This document shows, piece after piece, positions 35,314 through 43,161 of a stretch of DNA of 64,000 bases. Positions within the stretch are counted from its first letter, which is position 1; every line of letters begins with the position of its first letter. Both the position numbers and the translations under genes were made by a program. The stretch comes from Hyphomonadaceae bacterium (GTDB taxonomy: Bacteria > Pseudomonadota > Alphaproteobacteria > Caulobacterales > Hyphomonadaceae), in assembly GCA_016714495.1 (NCBI GenBank), contig JADKDU010000004.1:62001-126000 (forward strand), read 5' to 3'. The notes beneath the pieces were generated by a model. The model searched no databases. It was not told the origin of the DNA and saw only the letters and a list, made by a program, of their open reading frames with translations.

Positions 35314-36459
35314 TTACGCCCACGGCTTGTAGATATCGGGGCCCGTCGCGACGACGGGCTCTAGCTTTTTTTCGGGCGCTGGTTGAGGGGTGGCAGACGG
35401 CGGCGCCGCGGGTGGGCGATAAAAATCCTGCGCCGTGGATGGTTCGACAGTCTGCCGCGAGCGCGCACTGATCCCGCTCATCAGCAGGCTGGCCGGCGCA
35501 ACCTGTGCAGGCTCAGGCCTCGGCTGGGATGGCGGCGCGACTTCTTGCTTCTGACGCGAGAAGGCGTCGATCGCTCCAAAGCCCGCTTTGGCTGTCGTCA
35601 CGGATGCGGGAGCGGGTTTGACGAAGGGGGCAACCTTAGCCGGGGCCGGCGGCGGATGCGGCGCTGCCGCGGCAAGCGGCGCAATCATTTGCGGCGGCAA
35701 CTGCGGCTGCATGGTGGAATCCGCAAAGGGCGGCGGCAGATCGATAACCCGTGGCGGCGGCGGTGCGGGCGCCGGTTCGATCTTCGCTACCGCCGCCGGT
35801 TCCGACTTTGGCGCGGTTTCCAACGTGTGCGGCGCCTGAATGAGCGGTTCAGTTGGCGACACGGGCCGGAGAGCCGGCTGCACAGCGAGCACCCGATCGA
35901 TCGCTGTCTCCGTTTCCGGCGCGACGACCGCAACGGGGGCATCGGGCACGGCGTGCGATACCGGCGGGGCTTCTGCGACCTGTTTGCGCTGCGACTCCAG
36001 ATCTGCTGTCACAGCCGCAATCGCAGCCGCGCTCTCGCCGGCGCGTACAGAATGCGGCGGCTTATCCTCGGCGAAGGCAAAGGCGAGGGCGGCGGGCTCT
36101 GGTTCCGGCTCGGGCTGTTTCTTTGGTGGAGCTGACAACGACGACAGGATTTTCGCGATCGCGGTCTCGGCCCCGCGCGCGATGCGGCTTGCGTGACGGG
36201 CCATGTCGGCCACGTGCATGGCGTAAGTGCCGTCACCTTCGCCCCAAGGCGTTGCAAGATCAGTCGCATCGGCCCGCTCAAGCTCATGGCCATCGGCTCG
36301 CAACAGGCGCACGGAGGCGGGCTCAGGCTGGATTTCGACGACATAACCTTCTGTCTCGAATACCGAACATTGGCCTTCGCCTTCCTTCCAGTTGAGGGCG
36401 CCAGCCTCCGTCAGTTCGTAGAGCTTGCGGATCAATTGCTGCGTTGAAGCGTGAAGCAT
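35314..36459 (-). CDS. Unknown protein with proline/alanine-rich C-terminal half
   Basis: 381 residues from the ATG at 36459. The first ~105 residues look folded: STQQLIRKLYELTEAGALNW, a YVVEIQPEPASVRLLR strand pair and TPWGEGDGTYAMHVADMARHA. The remaining ~275 residues are Pro/Ala/Glu-rich and probably disordered, ending in DIYKPWA. No membrane segment. The N-terminal part resembles small domains that sense or cap protein termini, but I do not recognise it. The tail could be a flexible linker or scaffold. Confidence 0.6.
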   Translation of the reverse strand: MLHASTQQLIRKLYELTEAGALNWKEGEGQCSVFETEGYVVEIQPEPASVRLLRADGHELERADATDLATPWGEGDGTYAMHVADMARHASRIARGAETAIAKILSSLSAPPKKQPEPEPEPAALAFAFAEDKPPHSVRAGESAAAIAAVTADLESQRKQVAEAPPVSHAVPDAPVAVVAPETETAIDRVLAVQPALRPVSPTEPLIQAPHTLETAPKSEPAAVAKIEPAPAPPPPRVIDLPPPFADSTMQPQLPPQMIAPLAAAAPHPPPAPAKVAPFVKPAPASVTTAKAGFGAIDAFSRQKQEVAPPSQPRPEPAQVAPASLLMSGISARSRQTVEPSTAQDFYRPPAAPPSATPQPAPEKKLEPVVATGPDIYKPWA

Positions 36460-36511
36460 TCTCGACGTCCCGTAACCGACGTCCCAACCATGGAAGCCCC
36501 GCGCCAACCGG

Positions 36512-36934
36512 TCAAGTTGACCAGCGTTCTCCCATCTGCCGTGCGATCAACCGTGAGAGAGCGGCGTTATCCCGAGTCTGGCATTCCCAGATCACGCTCG
36601 ACGTCCAGCCAAGCTTTTTCAGCGCAGCCAGAGCTGCCCTATCGCGCGCCATATTTCGGGAAATCTTGGCCTCCCAGTAAGCGCGATTGTTCTGCGGCAT
36701 ACGCGCCCCGCGCGGACAGTCATGCCCATGCCAGAAACAGCCATGCACGAACATTGCTGTTCGTTTCGCCGGAAAAACGAGATCAGGCTTTCCTGGTAGA
36801 TCCTTGCGATTGAGCCGGAAGCGCAATCCGAGTGCATGAGCCGCCCGCCGCACTTTCAATTCCGGCCCCGTGTCTCGCGACTTCACCGCGCGCATCACTG
36901 CTGATCGTTTTTCGGGATCGAAAACGTCCGACAT
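36512..36934 (-). CDS. vsr: Very short patch repair endonuclease Vsr
   Basis: 140 residues, the family's length. Diagnostic motifs: RSAVMRAVKSRDTGPE, GKPDLVFP with the catalytic Asp (about 51), FVHGCFWHGHDC (zinc/catalytic His), and NRAYWEAKISRNMARD. Vsr nicks 5' of T in T:G mismatches made by deamination of 5-methylcytosine. A cytosine-5 methyltransferase gene lies about 0.8 kb upstream on the same strand. The ATG shares one base with the stop of the preceding membrane-protein gene (TGATG), so it is co-translated with that gene rather than directly with the methyltransferase. Confidence 0.92.
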   Translation of the reverse strand: MSDVFDPEKRSAVMRAVKSRDTGPELKVRRAAHALGLRFRLNRKDLPGKPDLVFPAKRTAMFVHGCFWHGHDCPRGARMPQNNRAYWEAKISRNMARDRAALAALKKLGWTSSVIWECQTRDNAALSRLIARQMGERWST

Positions 36935-37353
36935 CAGGATGGATCGAATGCGTCCGCATAGCCTGCGAACCGATATGTGATCTGGTGGAACGGACCAAAG
37001 TCCTTCTCGTAGATTTCGATTCTCATCGGCGCATCGGTCCGTGCGTTCTCGGTCCCGGGGAGATCCAGCGTGATGGTCGCGCCATTGTCGAGCTGGATCG
37101 TGTCGTGCCGATATTGCGCGCCCTTACGGGTCGTTGCGACGCCGCCCTCGATTGCCACGTGGCCGAGTTGTTCGCCTTCCAGCTTGGTCGGCGCCATGGC
37201 AAAGCCCGCGCCGAAAGCGATTGCGCCTAGCAGGAAGACGCCGACAAAAGCGGCCAGCTTCGACTCCCAAAGCACGCGGAAAAACTCCTGCCGCTGCGCC
37301 TTGCGAATGCGGGTATCGATCTCGCGTTCACGTTCGTTCATGGCGACGCCCAT
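36934..37353 (-). CDS. Single-pass membrane protein coupled to vsr
   Basis: 139 residues from the ATG at 37353, chosen for the GGAGGGA about nine bases upstream; the longer frame to 37503 runs through the promoter region. A charged N-terminal helix (EREREIDTRIRKAQRQ) precedes one membrane helix at about 32-55, and the C-terminal ~80 residues (NGATITLDLPG, MRIEIYEKDFG) are beta-rich and probably periplasmic. TGATG overlap with vsr implies one transcript. No family recognised. Confidence 0.65.
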   Translation of the reverse strand: MGVAMNEREREIDTRIRKAQRQEFFRVLWESKLAAFVGVFLLGAIAFGAGFAMAPTKLEGEQLGHVAIEGGVATTRKGAQYRHDTIQLDNGATITLDLPGTENARTDAPMRIEIYEKDFGPFHQITYRFAGYADAFDPS

Positions 37354-37474
37354 CAGAACTGATCCCTCCAATGTAGGACCGATCGGGCTTGGACGGAATG
37401 CCGGTTGTGTCCGATGCCGCGCGACGTAAGAGTGCGCGCTCGGATTCGACACAAACAAAAGTGGGAGTGAGACC

Positions 37475-37741
37475 GTGGCCCGTACAACGCACCGCAGTTC
37501 CAAAGGTACGAAGCTTTACGCCGTTCGGGATGCGGAAGGTCAGTTCAAGGACATTCAGACGTTCAAGCGCGCCCACGGCCAGGACGTCAAACGCGACAGC
37601 GCGGCAGAGCTGATGGCGGACGCGAAGGCGGCCGTGAAGAAGAAACCGGCCAAGAAAACCGCCGCCAAGAAGGCGCCCGCAAAGAAGGCTGTTGTGAAAA
37701 AGGCAGCCGCGAAAAAGTCCGCTGCTCGAGCGAAGAAGTAG
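37475..37741 (+). CDS. Histone H1-like lysine/alanine-rich small protein
   Basis: 88 residues from a GTG at 37475, preceded by GGGAG at a good distance. The first ~48 residues form a small conserved-looking segment (TKLYAVRDAEGQFKDIQTF) and the last ~40 are KKxAKK/AAKK repeats like the tail of bacterial H1-like proteins. It is probably a nucleic-acid-binding, chromatin-like protein. It ends three bases before the stop of the convergent methyltransferase gene and is divergent from the vsr unit. Confidence 0.75.
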   Translation: MARTTHRSSKGTKLYAVRDAEGQFKDIQTFKRAHGQDVKRDSAAELMADAKAAVKKKPAKKTAAKKAPAKKAVVKKAAAKKSAARAKK

Positions 37742-37744
37742 GGA

Positions 37745-38878
37745 TCAGGCAGCGGCTTTTGCCGCGGCGCTTCCTGCCAGTGGCGAAAGCAGATGCTCGC
37801 CCAGCCAGCGCACCACAGGCACGGAAACCCCGTCGCCTATGACTTTCAGCGCGTTGGTCTCGCCCAGCGGCAGCCGGTAGCTGTCCTCGAGCCCCATCAA
37901 CCGCGCCGCTTCTCGCGCCAGCACTGGCCGCAGCCGCGGGCGACCCTGCTCGGTCACCAGCAGAAGCTGTTTCGACGATCCGCCCGCAGGCGTGCGCAAG
38001 CAGCCAGCCATGCCGTCATAGCGGATCTCGGCGCGCTGCACGCGCTCGTTTTTTTCCAGCCGAATGCGGCGGAAGACTGCGCCGGCATTCCACTTCGGAT
38101 CGGCAAGCACAGCTTCCACGCGCTGGCGGTGCAGCGGCGTCATCTGCGCCAGCAACTTCTGCGTCGCGTCTTCCGAGCGCCAGACATGCTCGGGCGGGTT
38201 ACGCTCCAAAAGCGCCGCGAGGTCCGCATTGCGGCGCGGCGGATAGGGCAGGCGCCACCAAACCCACGCCATGCGCGTCTGGTCGGGGAGGGCGTCGACG
38301 GCATTGCACAATGTCGCCGGGTGGAAGACCGCGTCGGGGTGATCCCTCGTCAGGCTCGCCGGCAGCTTGCCCTTGTGCGCCACGATGAACAAGCGTTGAC
38401 GCGACTGAGGCGAGAACATCGCCGCGTCGATCAGCATCGCGCCCACACGATAGCCAGCGTCAGCAAACTGACTCAGCAACGTCGTGAAGTCGCGCCCATT
38501 GTGCGACGAGAGCAGACCAGCGACATTTTCGATCACGATTGTCTTCGGCGCCCGCTCGCGCTGTTTCTCGATCACGTTCCAGAACCCCCAGAACGCGCCC
38601 GAGCGCGGCGCATTCAGCCCGCGCCGACCACCGGCGAGCGACAGATCCTGACAGGGAAAGCTCGCCCAGGCCATCTGTGCCGAAGGCAGCTTCGCACCAT
38701 CCAGGTTCCAGACATCGCCCTCGACAATCTCGTCGTCGGGATAATTGGAGCGATAGGCGGCGCACTTCATCGGGTCGAGGTCGTTGGCGAAGGCGCAATC
38801 GAAAATGCCGACGAGCCCCTGGCGCGCCATGCCGCCGCCGGCGAAGAATTCCAGGAAGGTAGGGCGCGAATGGGCCAT
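37745..38878 (-). CDS. DNA (cytosine-5) methyltransferase
   Basis: 377 residues from the ATG at 38878. Motif I LEFFAGGGMARQGL, motif IV ASFPCQDLSLAGGRRGLN with the catalytic Cys (about 74), motif VI IVIENVAGLL, motif VIII PQSRQRLFIVA, and the C-terminal ALKVIGDGVSVPVVRWL are all present. It methylates cytosine at C5 in a specific site that cannot be told from sequence. No restriction endonuclease is visible, but Vsr is encoded nearby, so an orphan Dcm-like enzyme with repair partner is likely. The frame is open up to 39136, but that part overlaps the divergent 60-residue gene and is not family-like. Confidence 0.92.
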   Translation of the reverse strand: MAHSRPTFLEFFAGGGMARQGLVGIFDCAFANDLDPMKCAAYRSNYPDDEIVEGDVWNLDGAKLPSAQMAWASFPCQDLSLAGGRRGLNAPRSGAFWGFWNVIEKQRERAPKTIVIENVAGLLSSHNGRDFTTLLSQFADAGYRVGAMLIDAAMFSPQSRQRLFIVAHKGKLPASLTRDHPDAVFHPATLCNAVDALPDQTRMAWVWWRLPYPPRRNADLAALLERNPPEHVWRSEDATQKLLAQMTPLHRQRVEAVLADPKWNAGAVFRRIRLEKNERVQRAEIRYDGMAGCLRTPAGGSSKQLLLVTEQGRPRLRPVLAREAARLMGLEDSYRLPLGETNALKVIGDGVSVPVVRWLGEHLLSPLAGSAAAKAAA

Positions 38879-38969
38879 GCGAACAAAATGGCGCGATTCG
38901 CGATTTCTTGCGCTGGCGCACATACGCTCGCTATAGGATGAGCCTTTCAGGCCCAGGAGGGCTTCGCCC

Positions 38970-39152
38970 ATGAAACAGTCGCCCATCCGCAGAATCCGCC
39001 GGGACCGCTCCCGCCTGGTGCAGGAGCTATCGCTCGCGCTGGGCACGGGCGATCCCGCGAAAGCGGCTGAACTCGAGAAAAGCATCGCGGATCTCGACAA
39101 GCAGATCGCTGCGCACGAGGCCGAAGTCGTCCGCAACAGCGGTAAAGCCTAG
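38970..39152 (+). CDS. 60-residue charged helical protein
   Basis: The ATG at 38970 follows AGGAGGG by about nine bases. The protein begins with a very basic stretch (MKQSPIRRIRRDRSR) and then a heptad-like helix (AAELEKSIADLDKQIAAHEA), suggesting a small coiled-coil, possibly nucleic-acid-binding, protein. It is divergent from the methyltransferase gene and ends in the bidirectional terminator shared with rplI. No family recognised. Confidence 0.6.
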   Translation: MKQSPIRRIRRDRSRLVQELSLALGTGDPAKAAELEKSIADLDKQIAAHEAEVVRNSGKA

Positions 39153-39175
39153 CTTTCGCTCTTAGCCAGAAAGCA

Positions 39176-39203
39176 AAAGGCCCGCTCGTGCAAGCGGGCC
39201 TTT
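39176..39203. terminator. Bidirectional intrinsic terminator
   Basis: GGCCCGCT (39179-39186), loop CGTGCA, AGCGGGCC (39193-39200), extended by AAA/TTT pairs. It separates the 60-residue gene from the convergent rplI and can serve both strands. Confidence 0.9.
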
Positions 39204-39228
39204 CTTCGTTGGATCAGTTCGGGCTGAA

Positions 39229-39816
39229 TCAGCCGTCGATCGGGCCGCGATCGAAGCCAGCGGCCTGGGCCGCGGCGGCGATTTCCTTCGCGGCTTCTTC
39301 GTCGGCGGCCTTGTCGGCAGCCTGACCGGCGGCGATCACGTTCTCGCCCTTGGCCTGACGCTCTGCTTCGTCCGGCGAGCGGGCGACGTTGAGCGTGACC
39401 TTGAGAGCGACTTCCGGGTGCAGGCGGATCGTGACGTCATGCACGCCGATCGTCTTGATCGGCTGCTGGATCGCCACGTGCTTGCGCTCGATCTTGTGAC
39501 CGGCGGCGTTGATCGCATCAGCGATGTCACGCGCAGCAACCGAACCGTACAGTTGGCCGGTTTCGCCGGCCTGACGGATGAGCACGTAAGACGTGCCGTC
39601 GAGCGATTGGCCCTCGGTCTGAGCAGCCGCGCGGGCTTTCTCGTTGCGAGCTTCAATCGCCGCGCGCTCACGCTCGAAACGAGCTTTGTTCGCGTCGGTG
39701 GCCAGCAGAGCCTTGTGTTGCGGGAACAGAAAGTTGCGGGCGAACCCGTTCTTCACTTTGACCACGTCGCCAATGGCGCCGAGGTTTTCCACCCGTTCGA
39801 GGAGGATGATTTCCAT
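39229..39816 (-). CDS. rplI: Large ribosomal subunit protein bL9
   Basis: 195 residues. The N-terminal domain MEIILLERVENLGAIGDVVKV followed by NGFARNFLFPQHKAL is the universal L9 signature. The long connecting helix and the C-terminal domain (GVHDVTIRLHPEVALKVTLNV) follow, then an alanine-rich tail of about 45 residues that exceeds the usual 150-residue length and is common in alphaproteobacteria. Last gene of rpsF-rpsR-rplI. Confidence 0.97.
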   Translation of the reverse strand: MEIILLERVENLGAIGDVVKVKNGFARNFLFPQHKALLATDANKARFERERAAIEARNEKARAAAQTEGQSLDGTSYVLIRQAGETGQLYGSVAARDIADAINAAGHKIERKHVAIQQPIKTIGVHDVTIRLHPEVALKVTLNVARSPDEAERQAKGENVIAAGQAADKAADEEAAKEIAAAAQAAGFDRGPIDG

Positions 39817-39829
39817 GGGATATTCCCTC

Positions 39830-40090
39830 CTACTTCACGAGATACGGAAGCAGCGACAGATGACGCGCGCGTTTGATCGCTTGCGACAGGACGCGTTGCT
39901 TCTTGGCGGAAACTGCGGTGATGCGGGCGGGAACGATCTTGCCCTTCTCCGAGATGTAGCGCTGGAGAAGTTTCACGTCCTTGTAGTCGATCGGCTGAGC
40001 ATCTTTACCCGAGAACGGGCAGACCTTGCGCCGGCGACCGAATGGGCGGCGTGCGGGCAGGTTCGCGATGTTGATTTTCTGTTGAGCCAT
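39830..40090 (-). CDS. rpsR: Small ribosomal subunit protein bS18
   Basis: 86 residues. CPFSGKDAQPIDYKDVKLLQ and RITAVSAKKQRVLSQAIKRA are diagnostic; RHLSLLPYLVK closes the protein. It binds S6 in the 30S platform. It lies 17 bases after rpsF and 13 before rplI in the standard order. Confidence 0.97.
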   Translation of the reverse strand: MAQQKINIANLPARRPFGRRRKVCPFSGKDAQPIDYKDVKLLQRYISEKGKIVPARITAVSAKKQRVLSQAIKRARHLSLLPYLVK

Positions 40091-40107
40091 GTTCGTTTTT
40101 CCTACCG

Positions 40108-40563
40108 TTAGCCGCGATCGCGGGCGGACGGGCCAAAATCGCGGGGAGGACGGTCGCCACGGGGCGGACGATCGCCGCCGAAACCGCCGCCGCCAAAGCC
40201 GCCGCCGAAGTCGTCACGGTCGCGCTTGCGATCGTCGCGGTCCTTACGGGCGATGACCGGCGAAGGTTCGGTCTGCAGTTCGTCCACCTTCACGGTGAGG
40301 AAGCGCAGGACGTCTTCGTTGATGCGGTGACGACGCTCGATCTCATGGATCACCGGGCCGGGGGCGTCGATGTTGATGAGCGAGTAGTGCGCCTTACGGG
40401 ATTTCTTGATCGGGTAGGACAGGTTGCGCAGGCCCCAGTATTCGGTCTTGCCGACCGAACCTTTGCCTTCTGTAACGATCTTGGTGATGTCTTCCACCAG
40501 AGCGTCGACCTGTTGCGGGGAAATATCGGGTCGCGTGACGACCACGTGTTCGTAGAGTGCCAT
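40108..40563 (-). CDS. rpsF: Small ribosomal subunit protein bS6
   Basis: 151 residues. LYEHVVVTRPDISPQQVDAL and the YWGLRNLSYPIKKSRKAHY core identify S6; the fold ends near residue 97. The extra ~50 residues are Gly/Arg/Asp-rich (FGGGFGGGGFGG) and probably flexible. First gene of the operon. Confidence 0.96.
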   Translation of the reverse strand: MALYEHVVVTRPDISPQQVDALVEDITKIVTEGKGSVGKTEYWGLRNLSYPIKKSRKAHYSLINIDAPGPVIHEIERRHRINEDVLRFLTVKVDELQTEPSPVIARKDRDDRKRDRDDFGGGFGGGGFGGDRPPRGDRPPRDFGPSARDRG

Positions 40564-41080
40564 TTTTTATCCCTTCTGCGAGGGGCGGCGCAGCCAGTCC
40601 GAAGGGCGGACAGCCTACGATGGATCCCGCGCGCCCGGTTGGGCCTTAGGACCGCCTCTCTTTGCGAAGCGGGCTCAATACAGGAAAAATGGCGGGAATC
40701 AAGCGATTTGACCGCCCCGAAGCCGAAGCGCAGCAGAAGCCACAAAATGGTCAGAGCAAATTTGCATTTACCGCGTTGTCCCAGCAGTTGCGTATTGCCG
40801 ATGACCCGTAATGTTGAGTGCTTAAGCTGGGTGCGCCTGATGCCCGTATCGTCTTTATCCAGCAAGCCGCGCCCAATGGCGGCAGCTGGCGCACGAACCC
40901 CAGATGGAACGCTTCGGACCGTTTGGCGACTCCCTGATGGGCGAGGCGGGTGAGCGCGATCGGCCTGACCAGATGAATTCGCGCACGGCCGACTAGGCCG
41001 CTTTTCCCGTGTCACTTGCGCGTGCTTAACCTAGTTCCTAGGAAACGCGCTTCGTTCACGCGCCGATTCCTGAGGCCGAT
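40564..41080. other. 517-base divergent region between rpsF and fabD
   Basis: No supported gene. The rpsF side holds the leader hairpin GTCCG-AAGGG-CGGAC (40597-40611), whose RNA form on the minus strand carries a CCG as in S6:S18 autoregulatory leaders, though I cannot confirm that motif. The middle has short frames without ribosome sites. The fabD side contains the palindrome at 41035-41044 and promoters for the fatty-acid operon would lie here. Confidence 0.45.
41035..41044. promoter_or_regulatory. Perfect 10-bp palindrome before fabD
   Basis: TTCCTAGGAA, centred about 41 bases before the fabD ATG, partly overlapped by CCTAG-TTC-CTAGG (41030-41042). CTAG is rare in this genome, so a protein-binding site is plausible. 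No regulator can be named. Confidence 0.3.
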
Positions 41081-42043
41081 ATGTCCCGCATCGCTTTCAT
41101 CTTTCCCGGTCAAGGCTCTCAGGCCATCGGCATGGGCAAAGAACTGGCGGACGCTTTTCCGGCCGCCAAGGCCGTGTTTGACGAGGTAGATGCGGCGCTG
41201 GGCGAGAAGCTGTCCACGCTGATCTGGGGCGGCTCTATCGAAGAGCTGACCCTCACAGCCAATGCCCAGCCAGCGCTGATGGCGGTGAGCCTTGCAGCCT
41301 CGCGCGCTCTGGAAACGGCGTTCGGCGTGAAGATCTCGACTGCCGCCTTCGTTGCAGGTCACTCGTTGGGCGAGTATTCGGCGCTTGCCGCCGCCGGGGC
41401 GCTCTCGGTGGCGGATGCCGCGAAGCTCCTGCGCAAGCGTGGGCGGGCGATGCAGGCCGCGGCCCCTGCAGGCACCGGCGCGATGGCGGCGCTTATCGGC
41501 AAGGTCGACGTCGAAGTTGCGGAAATCATTGCGCTGGAAGGTTCAGCGGCGGGCACGGTCGTCGTTGCCAACGACAACAATGTCGGCAACGTCGTGATCT
41601 CCGGCTCGAAAGCCGGCGTCGAAGCCGCAATCGCGGTGGCCAAAGCCAAAGGTGTAAAAGCGATCTCGCTGCCAGTCTCCGCGCCGTTCCATTCGCCCCT
41701 GATGGCGCCCGCCGCCGTCGAGATGGAGCAAGCGCTGGCGGCTGCCACAATCAAGACGCCTGTCGTGCCTGTCGTGGCCAACGTCACCGCGCGTCCGATT
41801 TCCGAGCCTGCCGACATTCGTCGGCTGCTGGTCGAACAGGTGACAGGTCGCGTACGCTGGCGCGAAAGCATTCAATGGATGGCGCTGACCACCGATCAGA
41901 ACGGCGGCGGCGTCATGAAATTCGTCGAGACGGGCGCCGGCAAGCAGCTCTCCGGCATGGTCAAGCGCAATGCGCCCGAGGCTGAAGCCGTTGCGCTGAA
42001 CCTGCCGGCGGATCTCGAGGCGTTTGCGAAATCGCTCAACTAG
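41081..42043 (+). CDS. fabD: Malonyl-CoA:ACP transacylase
   Basis: 320 residues. FIFPGQGSQAIGMGKEL at the N terminus, the nucleophile Ser in GHSLGEYSALAAAG (about 92), and the catalytic His in VSAPFHSPLMAPA (about 202) are all present. It loads malonyl groups onto ACP. First gene of the fabD-fabG-acpP-fabF cluster. Confidence 0.97.
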   Translation: MSRIAFIFPGQGSQAIGMGKELADAFPAAKAVFDEVDAALGEKLSTLIWGGSIEELTLTANAQPALMAVSLAASRALETAFGVKISTAAFVAGHSLGEYSALAAAGALSVADAAKLLRKRGRAMQAAAPAGTGAMAALIGKVDVEVAEIIALEGSAAGTVVVANDNNVGNVVISGSKAGVEAAIAVAKAKGVKAISLPVSAPFHSPLMAPAAVEMEQALAAATIKTPVVPVVANVTARPISEPADIRRLLVEQVTGRVRWRESIQWMALTTDQNGGGVMKFVETGAGKQLSGMVKRNAPEAEAVALNLPADLEAFAKSLN

Positions 42044-42054
42044 GAAACACGGCC

Positions 42055-42792
42055 ATGTTCAATCTCACGGGACGGTTCGCGCTGGTGACCGGCGCTTCGG
42101 GCGGCATCGGCGGGTCGATCGCCAAGGCGCTCAGTGACGCCGGCGCCAAGGTCGCCCTGTCGGGCACACGCGTCGAAGCGCTCGAAAAGACCGCCGCCGA
42201 GATCGGCGGGTCCCCTGTCATCCTGCCCTGCAATCTTGCTGACCCGGCCGCAACGACAGCGCTGGTTGGTCAGGCCGAGGAAGCCCTCGGCGGCCTCGAT
42301 ATCCTGATTTCCAACGCCGGCCTCACCAAGGACGGGCTCCTGATGCGCATGAAGGAAGAGGACTGGGATACTGTCCTCAACGTCAACCTGGGCGCCTACT
42401 TCCGGCTCGCGAAGGCGGCCATGCGAGGCATGATGAAGCGCCGCCATGGCCGCATCATCGGAATTACCTCGGTCGTGGGCGTCACTGGCAATGCCGGCCA
42501 GACCAACTATGCCGCCTCCAAAGCTGGAATGATCGGGTTCTCCAAGTCGCTCGCCCAAGAGGTGGCCAGCCGGAACATTACGGTCAACTGCATCGCCCCC
42601 GGCTTCATCGCCACCCCGATGACGGACGTGCTGAAGGATGAGCAGAAAGAAGCGCTACTCAAGGGTATTCCAGCGGGAAGATTGGGAACAGGGGCTGACA
42701 TAGGGGCAGCCGCGCTCTATCTCGCATCGGATGAATCCGCTTACGTAACGGGCCAAACCCTGCACGTTAACGGCGGGATGGCGATGATCTAG
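42055..42792 (+). CDS. fabG: 3-oxoacyl-ACP reductase
   Basis: 245 residues, SDR fold. NADPH site VTGASGGIGGSIAKAL, NNAG-like ISNAGLTKDGLL, catalytic Ser in ITSVVGVTGNAGQ and the YAASKAGMIGFSKSLA motif. It reduces 3-ketoacyl-ACP during chain elongation. Eleven bases after fabD. Confidence 0.97.
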   Translation: MFNLTGRFALVTGASGGIGGSIAKALSDAGAKVALSGTRVEALEKTAAEIGGSPVILPCNLADPAATTALVGQAEEALGGLDILISNAGLTKDGLLMRMKEEDWDTVLNVNLGAYFRLAKAAMRGMMKRRHGRIIGITSVVGVTGNAGQTNYAASKAGMIGFSKSLAQEVASRNITVNCIAPGFIATPMTDVLKDEQKEALLKGIPAGRLGTGADIGAAALYLASDESAYVTGQTLHVNGGMAMI

Positions 42793-42897
42793 GCCCGGCT
42801 ATCAAGCCGGGCTATGGTCAAAGAAATTCAGGCGTGTTACCGCGCCGCAACGTGGTTTTTCAGGCCCGTCAGGGCCTTGATACTGGAAGGGATAAAG

Positions 42898-43131
42898 ATG
42901 TCCGACGTTATCGAGCGCGTGAAGAAAATCGTGGTCGAGCGCCTGGAAGTTGACGCTGAGAAGGTCAACGAGAAGGCGAGCTTCATCGACGATCTTGGCG
43001 CCGACTCGCTCGACCTGGTCGAGCTGGTCATGGCGTTTGAAGAAGAGTTCGGCATCGAAATCCCGGACGACGTCCAGGAGCAGATCGGCACCGTAGGCGA
43101 CGCTGTCCGCTTCATCAAGGAACGCGTCTAA
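42898..43131 (+). CDS. acpP: Acyl carrier protein
   Basis: 77 residues. The phosphopantetheine serine lies in DDLGADSLDLVELVMAFEEE (about 37). The ATG at 42898 was chosen over an upstream frame start because the family begins MSDVIERVKK; GGGATAAAG precedes it. Confidence 0.97.
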   Translation: MSDVIERVKKIVVERLEVDAEKVNEKASFIDDLGADSLDLVELVMAFEEEFGIEIPDDVQEQIGTVGDAVRFIKERV

Positions 43132-43161
43132 GAAGCGCGCGCCTCGGCTCGGAGCCATATC

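Noticed and set aside
38879..39136. N-terminal extension of the methyltransferase to 39136
   Set aside because: Ser/Arg-rich, unlike the family, and antisense to the 60-residue gene with a good ribosome site.
40904..40996. 30-codon frame (MERFGPFGDSLMGEAGERDR...) before fabD
   Set aside because: Composition looks protein-like, but it has no ribosome site and no recognised homologue; could be a gene remnant.
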